DNA of 64,000 nt, from assembly GCA_014529385.2 (NCBI GenBank), contig CM043944.1:68680895-68744894 (forward strand), in the 5' to 3' direction. Positions within the stretch are counted from its first letter, which is position 1. Every line of letters starts with the position of its first letter. This document shows, one piece after another, positions 32,462-42,610 of the stretch. The translations under genes and the position numbers were made by a program. The DNA is from Adiantum capillus-veneris. Lineage: Eukaryota; Streptophyta; Polypodiopsida; Polypodiales; Pteridaceae. The notes under the pieces are model-generated. The model made no database searches, was not told the origin of the DNA, and saw only the letters and a list, made by a program, of their open reading frames with translations.

Positions 32462-34378
32462 ATGCTAGCTAACGATCTACTAGAAGAAGAGAGAGAACCC
32501 TATTTGCAGGTACTAAAGAAGCATGCTGGCCTCTTTATAACTGATTACGAGCACATTAAAGGAGTGACGGTAACCCAACACCATATCCAATTAAAGGAAG
32601 GTGCCAAACCAGTGGTGCAAAGGCTAAGGAGATTAGGACTAGTGCAACAAGATGCACTCTTAAAAGAAGTAAAAAGATTACTCAAGGTAGGATTTATCTA
32701 CCCAGTGGAAGATTCTGAGTGGGTGTCTCCAGTTGTGGTAGCACCAAAGAAAAATGGGAAGTGGAGGGTATGTGTGGATTACAAGCCTCTAAACGTAGCC
32801 ACAAAAAGGGACCATTTTCCTTTGCCTTTTATGGATGAAATACTAAATGAAGTGGCTGGTCATGAAAGGTACACAGTGTGTGATGGGTACTCAGGCTACT
32901 TCCAAATCAGAATTGCAGATGAAGACCAAAGAAAGATTACCTTCATAACACCTTGGGGGTGTTTTGCTTATAGAGTTATGCCTTTTGGTTTAACTAATGC
33001 CCCAGCTACTTTCCAGAGGTTTATGAACTTGGTGTTTCAACCTTACTTTGGTAAGTCCATACGAGTCTTCATTGATGATTTTTGCATTTACAGCTCTAGG
33101 GAAGTACATCTGTCCAAGGTTGATGAAGGTTTCACCCGTCTAGCCCAATTGGGTGGGCAATTGAATAAAGACAAGTGCCACATAGGTGAGAGCAAGGTCA
33201 CTCTACTAGGCCATGTTGTGTCTCAAGATGGTATTGAGGCTGACCCTGAAAAGGTAAAGACATTGTTCGCTTTACCTACTCCTTCAAACGTGAAGCAACT
33301 AGTCTCCTTCATTCAAAAGGTTCGCTACATGGGACGATTCACACATCTCCTTTCTCAGGCAATCTATCCTTTGCAGCAGCTCACTAAACACACTACATTG
33401 ACATGGAGTGAGGAGGGTGAAAGGTGCTTTCAAGAAGTTAAAACCATTTTGAGCTCATTGCGTGTCGTCCTACAACCCACATGGGGTGAATTATTCTATG
33501 TAAATCCTAGTGTAGGTCCAGAAGCTCTAGGAGCTGTCTTGATGCAAAAAGACCCAAAGACATCTCTCATGAGACCAGTCTACTTCTCTAGTAGAGTGAT
33601 GAGAGCTACTGAAAAGGGTTTCAGCACAACTGAGCAATTGGCGCTAGCTCTTAAGTTTGCAGTGGAGAAGTTTCGGGCTTACTTACTTCCGAGACAATTT
33701 GTGGTGATCACAACTGAGGAGGATTTTCCATATGCCCTACAACACATGGAATTGTCTCAAAGAATAGCAAAGTGGGTGGTGCAGCTTCAAGAGTTTGACT
33801 ACACACTACAAGTAGAGGATTCCACCCGTGCTTGTTTGGCAGATGTCCTCACACAAAGGTGTTATGAGAAGGCCAAGAAAGAGGCACCTAGTAAGGTACC
33901 GCCTATCCCGGAGCCTGAAGTTCTACAGGGAGCACACAGTCTGTATTTTGATGGGGCTTACAAGAGGACCAAAGACAAGGCATCAGCAGGCATAGTAATA
34001 TTAGGTCCAGAGAAGGAGAAGGTCTTTGCAAAAGGGTTTCATCTAAAAGAGGTTCATTCTAACAATGAGGCAGAGTACCATGCCCTTGTTTTAGGGTTGC
34101 AATGTTGTCTTTCTCAGGGCATCACAAAGCTAAATGTTTTTGGTGACTCCACGGTGATTGTTAAGCAAATGGTTGGTGTATGGGCCTGTAAAAATGACAA
34201 ATATTCTGTTAAGATGAGGGAAGCAAAGGCCTTGTTGAAGGGTTTTAAAGAAGTTCGAGTGCACTTTGTACCTAGAGATCAAAATCGAGAAGCAGATGCC
34301 TTAGCAGGTGAAGAACTACAAACTCTCATAGTAGGTGCTATCCTTGTGAAAAGTCCTTCATACCAGAGGAAGGAGTAA
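32462..34378 (+). CDS. pol: G4 reverse transcriptase, degenerate RNase H and archaeal-type RNase H
   Basis: It has the same frame as gag. RT has DSEWVSPVVVAPKKNGKWRV, CDGYSGYFQI, FGLTNAPATFQRF and the catalytic V-F-I-D-D-F (about 33067-33084). The first RNase H reads F-Y-V-N-P-S-V-G where the catalytic D should be, and T-T-E-E-D-F where T-D-H should be. The second RNase H (about 33940-34320) has Y-F-D-G-A-Y, S-N-N-E-A-E-Y, F-G-D-S-T-V-I-V-K and N-R-E-A-D-A-L, a complete D-E-D-D set. TAA at 34376 is an in-frame stop before integrase. Confidence 0.92.
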   Translation: MLANDLLEEEREPYLQVLKKHAGLFITDYEHIKGVTVTQHHIQLKEGAKPVVQRLRRLGLVQQDALLKEVKRLLKVGFIYPVEDSEWVSPVVVAPKKNGKWRVCVDYKPLNVATKRDHFPLPFMDEILNEVAGHERYTVCDGYSGYFQIRIADEDQRKITFITPWGCFAYRVMPFGLTNAPATFQRFMNLVFQPYFGKSIRVFIDDFCIYSSREVHLSKVDEGFTRLAQLGGQLNKDKCHIGESKVTLLGHVVSQDGIEADPEKVKTLFALPTPSNVKQLVSFIQKVRYMGRFTHLLSQAIYPLQQLTKHTTLTWSEEGERCFQEVKTILSSLRVVLQPTWGELFYVNPSVGPEALGAVLMQKDPKTSLMRPVYFSSRVMRATEKGFSTTEQLALALKFAVEKFRAYLLPRQFVVITTEEDFPYALQHMELSQRIAKWVVQLQEFDYTLQVEDSTRACLADVLTQRCYEKAKKEAPSKVPPIPEPEVLQGAHSLYFDGAYKRTKDKASAGIVILGPEKEKVFAKGFHLKEVHSNNEAEYHALVLGLQCCLSQGITKLNVFGDSTVIVKQMVGVWACKNDKYSVKMREAKALLKGFKEVRVHFVPRDQNREADALAGEELQTLIVGAILVKSPSYQRKE

Positions 34379-35696
34379 CTGCATGATTTACTTTACTTTC
34401 TTGAGCATTGTGAAGCACCCTCTGATATGAGTAAAAGTGAACGTAGGTGGTTGGCAAAAAAGGCTACCAGCTATAGCTTAGTGAATGAGGACTTGTATTG
34501 TAGAGGGAAAGATGCTGTCTTAAGGAGAGTTCCTGCATCCCAAGAGATAAAGGATATTTTGTTTAGTTGTCATGAAGGTGTGTGTGGTGGCCACTTTGCA
34601 CAAGAGATTACTAGCAGGGTTCACGTGGCCAAGCCTTTATCGAGATGTACAACATTGGTACCGCACATGTGAGGTTTGCCAAAAAGTTGGACCAAGGCGT
34701 CTTACCCATGAAAATCAGCATCCAATCAAAACCTATGGGCCATTTGAAAAATGGGGGATAGATGCAATAGGGCCACTACCTTGCACTCAATCAGGGAAGG
34801 AATACATCATTATGGGGGTGGAGTACATGACCAGATGGGTAGAAGATCGTCCCACAAAGCGCATCACAGCCAAGGACGTGAGTGATTTCATTTTTGAATG
34901 CCTTTGTTGCCGTTTTGGCACACCTTTGGATATTCTCTCAGATAGGGGACCGGGATTTCGAGCTGATTTAGTCGGGCAATTGATGAGCAAGTTAAAAATG
35001 AAGCGCAGGCACTCTACACCATACTACCCTCAGTGAAATGGTCTTGTGGAAAAGGTAAATGGTCTTATATGTAAAATCATCACTAAGCAAGTGCATTTAC
35101 ATCCTAAGACATGGGACAAACACCTAGATGCAGCACTTTGGGCCTACAGAACATCCTTTAAAACATCCTTGGGGTATACACCTTTTCACTTGGTTTACGG
35201 GCAAGAGGCACTATTGCCTATAGAAGTGGAGCTAGCGAGCCTCCGAGTTCTAAAAGCACATCAAGAGGATAGTCAAGAGAAGCAGGTGGAAGGAAGAATC
35301 ATCAATTTGGAGAGGTTAGGGCTAGATCGAGAGTCAGCAGTGAAGTACTATGCAGCCCAGGCAGAGAAGAAACGAAAGAAGTTCAATCGCAACCTTGTCA
35401 AGAAAGGTGTCAAGAAAGGTATCAAGGAAGGTTCTTTAGTGCTCAGATACGACAATCGCTTTGATCGCAGGAAGGATGGTAAGTTCGTGCTTAAGTGGGA
35501 AGGCGCTTTTGTAGTGATACAGAGGTTCTCAAATGGTAGTTACCAACTAGGTGACCTAGATGGTAAGGTACATAAGACCCCGGTAAATGGTTGGCGATTG
35601 AAGGCCTACCAATGTCGTCTTTCACAGCCATATGCTGGTGAAATCAATGCTAAGGATGGTTCAGACGAGAGCTCATCATATTCGAGCTCCAACTAA
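34379..35696 (+). pseudogene. pol: G4 integrase
   Basis: The HHCC domain (H-E-G-V-C-G-G-H, then C-E-V-C) is interrupted near 34612 by a small deletion that shifts the frame. Compared with G2, about 14 bp seem lost. The core has W-G-I-D-A-I-G-P, S-D-R-G-P-G-F and NGLVEKVNG, so the catalytic D-D-E set is still encoded. TGA at 35034 lies just before that last motif. The C-terminal module V-N-G-W-R-L-K-A-Y is near 35585-35610. The frame ends in a serine-rich tail at 35694. Confidence 0.88.
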
Positions 35697-35723
35697 GGTA
35701 ACAATCATGTACATAGCCGTTTC

Positions 35724-35790
35724 AAAAAAAAAAAAAAAGAGAAGACAAAAAAAAAAAAGGAAAAAAAGAGAAGAAAAAAATAAAAAAAGA
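35724..35790 (+). repeat. A-rich purine tract after G4 pol
   Basis: Two runs of 12-14 A and several AAAAAAGAGAA-type blocks lie directly after the integrase stop. The tract is low-complexity. The rest of 35697-36022 holds nothing I recognise. Confidence 0.85.
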
Positions 35791-36022
35791 GAATGCTACC
35801 AGTGAAAGTGGATATTGACAATGGATGGGGTATGGCTTTCAAGGGTCTAGGAGACTAGTTGTTAGTCATGGATGGATACAATTATTCATCAGAAAGGACT
35901 AAACAGGGTGCATCAGCCAAGAAAGCAGTAACATGGCAAATTCAATTGGTACCAGGTGGGTAAGTATTCAAGAGAACCCTATTGTAGCACAACCTACAGC
36001 TAGAGGCATCAAATACCTCTAG

Positions 36023-36041
36023 CTTAAGGGGGAGGGCTATA
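36023..36041 (+). promoter_or_regulatory. G4 polypurine tract
   Basis: TTAAGGGGGAGGGCTATA ends at the 3' LTR start TGATGCATGG. The GGGGGAGGGCT core is shared with G2. Confidence 0.85.
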
Positions 36042-37571
36042 TGATGCATGGTTTTTAGGACCCCTTCTGAAGATGCAATAAAGGCACAGTCAGTTGTTGG
36101 GGAGATGAGGATACTCTAGTCCAAGGGATCTTGAAAGAGAAGAAAAATCTACTTCACAAGCACCAAAGAGTAAAAAGGGCCATGGACAGAAGATACGTGG
36201 GAACGAGCTCTTATGCATGCCTACAACCTATATCTTACAGAATAGCCCATTCTAAGTGTGAATTTTTAGTGAAATTTACACGAGGATGTTCGTGTGGAGT
36301 CACAGCACAGCATACTCCGTTTTCACTTTTTTACCGACAGTAAATATTTTTTACCACAGTAAATATTTTTTACCTAGAGTAAATATTTTTCACCTACATG
36401 GTAAATACAAATCACTTTTTACCTACAGTAACTTTTTTTACCCATGGTAAATATTTTTTATTGCACCATAAGTATTTGGTAGGTAACAGTTCACTGTTAC
36501 TAGAAGCAGTGATTGGGCATCAACAATGTAGTTACAGGAGGAGAAAAGGGGAAAATCTTATGGTAAAGGTGAGTCAACAGGGATAAAGACTTTTGAGTTG
36601 AAAAGAGACATTCTGATTTTTTCAAAGAACACATGTCAAAAGAAGCCATGGTTGATGATTTTTTGAGAATTTGATATTCAGGAGGACCCAGCTGCCACCT
36701 CCCCCCCGCAGGTCCCCCCCTGACATGTGCAGAACCTCCAGTTTCAACAACCACCTTACCTGCTCTTAAATGCTGGTCAAGGCCTTATCCCCATGTGTCA
36801 CAATCAGAAAAATCAGCATTTACCCTCCCCTCTCACATCACTCTAGAGAATATCTTGATGGTGACATATCAGGTGACCTCAATCTGTTGACCACCCTAAG
36901 CAAAAAGTAACCCCAATCAGCGGATTTAAGCATGTTTATTCCTAATCCTAAACCCTCTCAGAAACCTATATAAGGAGGCCTTCTCTCACTCAAAACCAAC
37001 ACTTCACCCACTTCACCAAGCAACGAAGCTATGACGACATTGCTCACAACGAGGAGCCATGGATGGAGCTCTACTCTCTCTCCCTCTCCCTCTCTCTCTC
37101 TAGTATGCTACATTACTAGCCCTAAAACCTAAATAAGGAGTCTTCTCTCATGCTCCATGGCCACCATCCTCACCATCATTCTCTAAGGTATTGATGTGTT
37201 GCTAGTAGGATCATACCTACTTGCTGGGTTGATTGTTTTTGACAAGGGATTATGCCATCCTTGGCTTGCTTCTCTATATCCTTGTTATGTATGATCAGAT
37301 GCCATTGTATTGTTAAGCTGATGTTTTGTGTATATATATGCTACATAAGGTCCCTAAGCTTCATTTCTATGTGTTTTGCCATATGTTTTGATGCCATCAT
37401 AATGCCAGAAGTCTCACTTGCCTATGTGCACTATGTGTGAGGTCCCTAAACCTCTTAATTTAGGGTGGTGCTCCTTTGTTTTGTTCTTTGCTTGTTTGCA
37501 TGAGGCGTGGTTTGTGTAGTGTACACGAGTATAGAGGCCACCCGATTGCACTGCTCTTTTTCCCGCTATCA
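36042..37571 (+). repeat. G4 3' LTR (1,530 bp)
   Basis: Same length as 27600-29129, with about 2-3% differences. It ends CCGCTATCA and abuts the right half of a G3 palindrome (ACGCGTAGGATG). It carries the same promoter-region repeat array at about 36330-36465. Confidence 0.95.
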
Positions 37572-38683
37572 ACGCGTAGGATGTATTTTTCATCAGAATG
37601 GCTTCAAACTTAAAGCCCAGGCTCCCCTTGAGTTGCTGATCACTTTGGTATACTCAAAATGTAGTTTGGAGTCCAAAATCACTCAGAAGACATCCTACGC
37701 GTAGGGTGTATTTGTTGCCTGTTTGACCCCAGACTTGTCCCACAGCTTCCCCTTGATGTCAGTAACCCAGTGGTATGCTTAGATTTTTGTTTGGATGTCA
37801 AAAGTCCCAAATTTCAGCTGTTCTTTCCTTTTTTAGTCAAAATTGCTAAAGTTCTCTTTGAATTCAATTTTCTCACCTAAATGAGGTGAAACCCCTTTCA
37901 ATCACTCAATATATCCTGCAAGACATGTTCATGTAGCCATCTTATGGTTTGGTCTCAAAATAATGTTTTGGCACTATTTGGGTAGGATGTCTGGCAATTT
38001 CAGTCTATCTGGCCTTATCCTGTCAAGATATGGCCAAATTTTCACTTTCCAGTTGAAATTAGGCTAAACCCTACCTTCAGAACACACTGGTCAACTCAAA
38101 ATCCCAAAATTCCTCCCAGATTAGCCTGTAGACATCCTACGCGTAGGATGTCTCCTGGCTTAAAATTTTAAAAAAAATCTGACAGGAATGCTCTTGATCC
38201 CTGTAGATCTATCAGAAACACTCACAGGAACTTTTGGACTTCAATTAGGCTTCCAAACACACTTTTGCATCTTTTTGCGTCTTTTACAAACTTGTAATGA
38301 CTTTACCAAGCAAGTGTTCATGCATGAAATGCTCTTTATCCTGAATCATGATGTCCTACTTACTCTACTCCTACCTATCATGTGAAATGGTGATAATGGA
38401 ATTTTTGGTTGCTTTTTGGCCTCTCCGGACTCTCAAGCTCTCCTCTCACCGCTTCTACCACTCCAACTCCTACTCTAGAACTCGACTATTACCTGAAACT
38501 ACCTAAGTCGAAGGATCTAGGCCAGACACACACTTCCTAGACTCCCTCTAAGACCTAGAGAGTCCTCCACCCTCTGATCCTATCTAAATGTAAAGCGAGG
38601 CTCTTGGAAAGCCAAAAATCCCAATCCTCAAGGATTAGTCTCGGTCACCTACCTAAGATTTTCTTCCCCGGCAGTAGTGGCAA
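37572..38683 (-). other. G3 leader, part next to the 5' LTR
   Basis: This is non-coding leader on the minus strand, between primer site and the G4 insertion. Palindrome copies lie at 38131-38152 (perfect 22 bp) and 37689-37710 (two mismatches), with the right half of the G4-split copy at 37572-37581 and a half site near 37980-37996. A CT-rich stretch lies at 38420-38480. Confidence 0.7.
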
Positions 38684-38893
38684 TGTTGGACGGATACGCC
38701 GCGACGGACGTTAGCACAACGAGAACTCACCGAACATGTAATGTCAGCTAAGGACGAAGCTCAAGGATTAGTCTCGGTCACCTACCTAAGATTTTCGTCC
38801 CCGGTAGTAGTGGCAATGTTGGACGGATACGCCGCGACGGACGTTAGCACAACGAGAACTCACCGAACATGTAATGTCAGCTAAGGACGAAGC
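38628..38893. repeat. 133-bp tandem duplication across the G3 LTR/primer-site border
   Basis: 38628-38760 is repeated almost exactly at 38761-38893. Each unit holds about 56 bp of leader including the primer site and the last 77 bp of the LTR (minus-strand sense). Apart from about two changes (TTCCCCGGC against GTCCCCGGT) the copies are identical, so the duplication is recent. Confidence 0.9.
38799..38816 (-). promoter_or_regulatory. G3 primer binding site, Asp-tRNA-like, present twice
   Basis: On the minus strand TTGCCACTACTACCGGGGA follows the LTR end. The duplicated copy at about 38666-38683 reads TTGCCACTACTGCCGGGGA. The GCCGGGGA end fits the tRNA-Asp-type sites of Athila and Tat elements, but the start is diverged. 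Confidence 0.55.
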
Positions 38894-39750
38894 TCGACCT
38901 GTAGGCACGTGGAAGCAAGTATAAGGTGTAAACCTACACTCGACCGACTTCTAACTAATTCCTACAGAGGTCTCTACCAATTGTCTAAGTCATAGCCTTC
39001 AAGAGTGCATAAGAGGAAACTTCCTACAACGCTTTCTAGAGCCAAACACCCATCAAACAATCTCGAAACACCATAGAACTTGAAGGAGACCCTACTAATA
39101 CGAATAGGTCACTCTCCCTAAGGTCTATGAACCAAATTAACGACCCAAAACACATAGTGCAGAAACGCATAGGATGTCTGTCCGAAATCTGCAAGTCTTC
39201 GTTTCCAAAATCTAAAGTGCCTAATGTGTAGTTCTACTCAATGTGCACGCGTGGATATGCTGCAATGCAAAATCGGACAATGTATGCTCACCTAAACACC
39301 CGATGAAGCTCGCAAAAGGAGCTCGCAAAGCGGACCGTACACGCGCAATGTAGGTATCGGCTCGTAGCTCTCGTCGGGGGCATCACGCTGCACTTCTCCG
39401 CACTCGATTCCGACCACCGGAGCACACGTAGCGTCAAGATGAAGCTCACACTCTCTCTCTCGTACACAGTACGCTCACTCACAGACTTCAAACTTGTTTT
39501 TACAAATGACAAAAGGTTTTTTCATTAAGGTCAAAAAGTGGTATATATACCTTACAATTTCTCAAACCCTAAAGTTCCAAAATCAACCATCTACTCAATC
39601 TAACTATCAAACTGGGATACAATCTGGAAACTTCTATAAGTCCCAATAATTACAAGGTAGAAAATCAGGTTTTCCTCAATGAATGAATAATTACAAAAAA
39701 TAATAATCCTTCGAGTAGTTACTGCTCTGGGGTGTGTCCAGCTTCTACCA
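38817..39750 (-). repeat. G3 5' LTR (934 bp)
   Basis: It is the partner of 11469-12403. Its outer end (39750) abuts GGCTA 39751-39755. Sampled stretches differ from the other LTR by about 5% (outer third) to about 11% (inner 200 bp). Confidence 0.93.
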
Positions 39751-39755
39751 GGCTA

Positions 39756-42308
39756 TCCCTACCATTTCGCTGCATATAGGCGTGTGTGAGTCACTGAATT
39801 TTTCCCATATCTCCTTAAAATCCTCAGCTAGTTAGTAATTTGGGCTACTTGAGTCAAAAAAATAAATAAAATCAAAAAAATAAAATATATTATGGCCTAT
39901 TTGTGTGTAAATATTTCATTGTATATATGGCCTAAATATAGGATTTTTTATAATTATTTTGATATTTTACTTAAACATTTATACTTAGGTGTGTGTTTTA
40001 CTAAACTTATGTATGCCTTCTTTCATCCTCTTACACCATAAGTATATATTTGGCAATGTGTACATACTCTAACCTCATATTTTTCTTTTATACAAATCAC
40101 CCTAATGAAAACAAAAATTGATTTCTACTCTCTTAGTCACGTTTACTATATTATTTACTTACATACCTTTTCCTCTTTCACCCAAAATAATACAAAGAGG
40201 GACCACATCATATGATTCCAATATCTTTCTATATCCATAATTTTTTCATATTTTTTTATTATTTTTACTCATTATTCTAACACCATGTGCTCATTGAGCT
40301 AAAATCCATGAATAGTCCATACACTAGTCCCACCATGTATATATTGCTTTATTCACCAGTAATCCTCCTCCATGCATGAGTAATCCTCCTCCATGCATGT
40401 GTAAAGGACAACTTGGATGCTTTGTATTATGATATGACAAAGGAGGGGCTCACTCTTGGATGCATTGTACAAATTCAACAAAGGAGGGGGCCACTAAAAG
40501 ACTTTTGCAGGCATAAAAATGAGGCTTTTTGGTGAGAATTTTGGCACCTATATCCGCTCGGAATTTGAAGAAGTAGTCAACAGAGAAAATGTAGCCCACA
40601 ATCTGAACAATCACGTCAAATTTTTTGATGATTTTTGGAGCTACCAGCAGGGTGAGATATGATTTTTTGAGTGGACCCAAGTTTGCCCACTTTTCTCACC
40701 AAGTAACCCATAGTCTTCTCTCACCTCCTTTCCCACTTCCACACACATACACTCATTCCTCTCCATCCCTCACTCAAACCTGCAACTTTCATGGATTACT
40801 TCATCTTCTTCACCATTTCCATCTCTCCTTACTCCATAGCTCAAAAGATTATCATCTCTACACACATATAGCTCAATTTCTCTCTCTAGAATCAAATTCA
40901 TATTACCATAACCTCTTCATCCTTTCATAAAAAGAGAAAAAATCAGCAAACAACCAAGCTCAAGACCTGCAAAAGGAGGAGTTTGATCATGGAGAATTCA
41001 ACTTCCCCATGGTCACAAGAACTGCACCGACAAAGTTCTACAACCGCTTCATTCACTAGAGGAGAAGGTGGAAAATTTCATTTACATCTTGTGGTTTCCA
41101 CCAAATTGTGTATATTCTCATCCTTCTTTTACTTTTAATCATTGTACAAATTATATAATGCACCTTGAGTGCATATGCCATGTAATTTTACCCCATCCTA
41201 CTAGCACTAACTGCTAACCCTTTTTTTGTAAATTACACCCACTCTACTCTACCGTGGAGTAGGCAGCCTCACACAAAAAATCACTCACCTCTCTAGAATC
41301 TTGTCTATTTCACCTCAATAGTTTCTTCTCTTGAGCCCACATCCATCTGATTCAAGAGACAAGAGAGCCCCACTCTCATAAGAACATATTAAAAAATTCA
41401 TAAACATGGTTTTGTATGAAAATGTTGATTAGGTATAACCCTAATTAGGGCTCTCCTCACCTATAAATAGATCCCTTCTCCCTTTGTAAATGGCAGGATC
41501 CCTACACTATTGCTCACTTCTTTGAGAGTGCCATTCACCATCTTAGTTTTAGGGAGTGAGAGTGAGCTCTCTATGCACCATCACATGTGGTGTATAGGAA
41601 AGCTTCTTTGAGCTAGTTGTAACATTGCAAGGGAGTGAGTGATTCATAACTTCCAATCAAAGTTGTACCTACTCTTGTGCATCAATTTAATCAATAAGTA
41701 GGGTGCAAATCGCGGGTCAAAACTCTCTTGAGTCTCTCCAATTCACGCTTCGCAACCTCATCTTGTTTGGTTTAAGGTGACACGTTTTCATTTTGAGATT
41801 CTTTTGTAGTATCTGCTTGTATGTGACTCAAGAGCTCTTGTGTTTGTTTTTGTTTCTTGGGAAAACATTATAAGAGGTTTGTATGGTGAGAGGCCTCCCA
41901 TAACCCTAAGATAATGTTTAGATTTCAACATCATCAAACTTAATCGTGTCTCTTGACTCTCCTCCAAGCTGTTCATACACCCACGTCAATCATTAAAATT
42001 GAAGCTAAATTCTTGCACAAAGATCTCTCTCTTTCTTGTGTGTGTGTGTGTGTTTGTGTGTGTGTTTGGTGTGTGTATTTGTAGCATTTAAATTAGTGAT
42101 AGTGTACCCTTCCTTCTCCCTTGTATTGCTAAGGGATTCTCCTCTTTTGCGTCCTAGTTCGCTCTCTAACTAGGTGTTGCCCCTATCTTGTTTGGGTTTG
42201 GCTGTGGGTTGGTTGTTGTGTTGTGCTTGTGGTTGCCCCAACCCCAATTGAGCAGCACGGGAGCCTTGAGGGATGTTTAGAGGTCGCCTCTCTTGTTGCT
42301 CCGCCTCA
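39756..42308 (+). repeat. G2 3' LTR, remaining 2,553 bp (right of G3)
   Basis: It continues the LTR from 11468 and matches 2961-5509. It holds a local 21-bp direct duplication (TAATCCTCCTCCATGCAT twice at about 40360-40400), an expanded TG tract at about 42038-42076, and a 15-bp deletion relative to the 5' LTR near 41200. It ends CCGCCTCA. Confidence 0.92.
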
Positions 42309-42610
42309 ACAGCCTTGTGATGGTTGTAATTAACTGAATCCCTGGCACAAATACTCTTAAGTTTGATGATTTTGTGGGTGTCATCCTAAGCGAGGAAATA
42401 CAAAGGAGAAGCACATGAGAATCATCAAGTGCAGCACTATCAATGGAAAGAAGAGGATGGCCTAAGGCAAGGTTCAAAAACCAAAAGGGTCGTGATTGCT
42501 CAAGACGGAGCAATTAACGGAAAAATTTAGTTCTTGAATGTTGGAACTATAGCAAGAAGGATTGCTGGTCCAAGAAGAAGGAGTCAAATTTTCAAGACAA
42601 CAAGCCAACA
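42309..42610 (+). pseudogene. gag: C1 gag C-terminus
   Basis: The frames resume with L-V-M-V-V-I-N then NTLKFDDFVGVILSEEIQRR, the standard Copia gag continuation after LPDSWD. A degenerate zinc knuckle (E-C-W-N-Y-S-K-K-D-C) follows near 42536-42565, with its second cysteine and histidine lost. Stops occur at about 42329 and 42417. Confidence 0.8.

Larger units (their letters stand above)
27600..37571 (+). mobile_element. G4: Tat-type Ty3/gypsy element, 9,972 bp, youngest layer
   Basis: The LTRs 27600-29129 and 36042-37571 are both 1,530 bp, start TGATGCATGG and end CCGCTATCA. They differ by about 2-3% by eye. The internal region encodes three leader ORFs, gag, protease (D-G-G-A), RT, degenerate RNase H, archaeal-type RNase H and integrase. 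It lies inside a palindrome copy in the G3 leader. The flanks fit a 4-bp target duplication ATGC (27596-27599) and ACGC (37572-37575) with one mismatch. In-frame stops and one frameshift make it defective. Confidence 0.93.
11469..39750 (-). mobile_element. G3: very large Ty3/gypsy element with extra ORFs, about 18.3 kb net
   Basis: The LTRs 11469-12403 (935 bp) and 38817-39750 (934 bp) are flanked by a perfect GGCTA duplication (11464-11468 and 39751-39755). The genes read on the minus strand. From its 5' end the order is LTR, primer site, long leader (split by G4), gag, protease, RT, RNase H, integrase, a second protease-like domain, a WIPK-motif region, a spacer, a single long ORF, polypurine tract, LTR. 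The length is about twice that of a standard Gypsy, mainly from the 7 kb after integrase. LTRs differ by about 5-11% depending on the stretch. Confidence 0.93.
2883..42308 (+). mobile_element. G2: Tat-type Ty3/gypsy element, about 11.1 kb net, split by G3
   Basis: The LTRs are 2883-5509 (2627 bp) and 11391-11468 plus 39756-42308 (2631 bp). Both start TGATAGCC and end CCGCCTCA. The internal region 5510-11390 encodes gag, protease, RT, degenerate RNase H, archaeal-type RNase H and integrase. It lies in C1 gag with an imperfect 4-bp target duplication, ATAG (2879-2882) and ACAG (42309-42312). Removing the element with a 4-bp duplication restores the C1 reading frame. LTRs differ by about 4% in sampled stretches. 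Confidence 0.9.

Noticed and set aside
16017-38152. CRISPR-like array from the repeated palindrome
   Set aside because: Copies are hundreds to thousands of bases apart, spacing is irregular, and this is plant retrotransposon DNA.
2878-42313. A 5-bp target duplication for G2 (GATAG and ACAGC)
   Set aside because: The 5-mers do not match, and a 5-bp duplication would not restore the Copia reading frame; 4 bp does.
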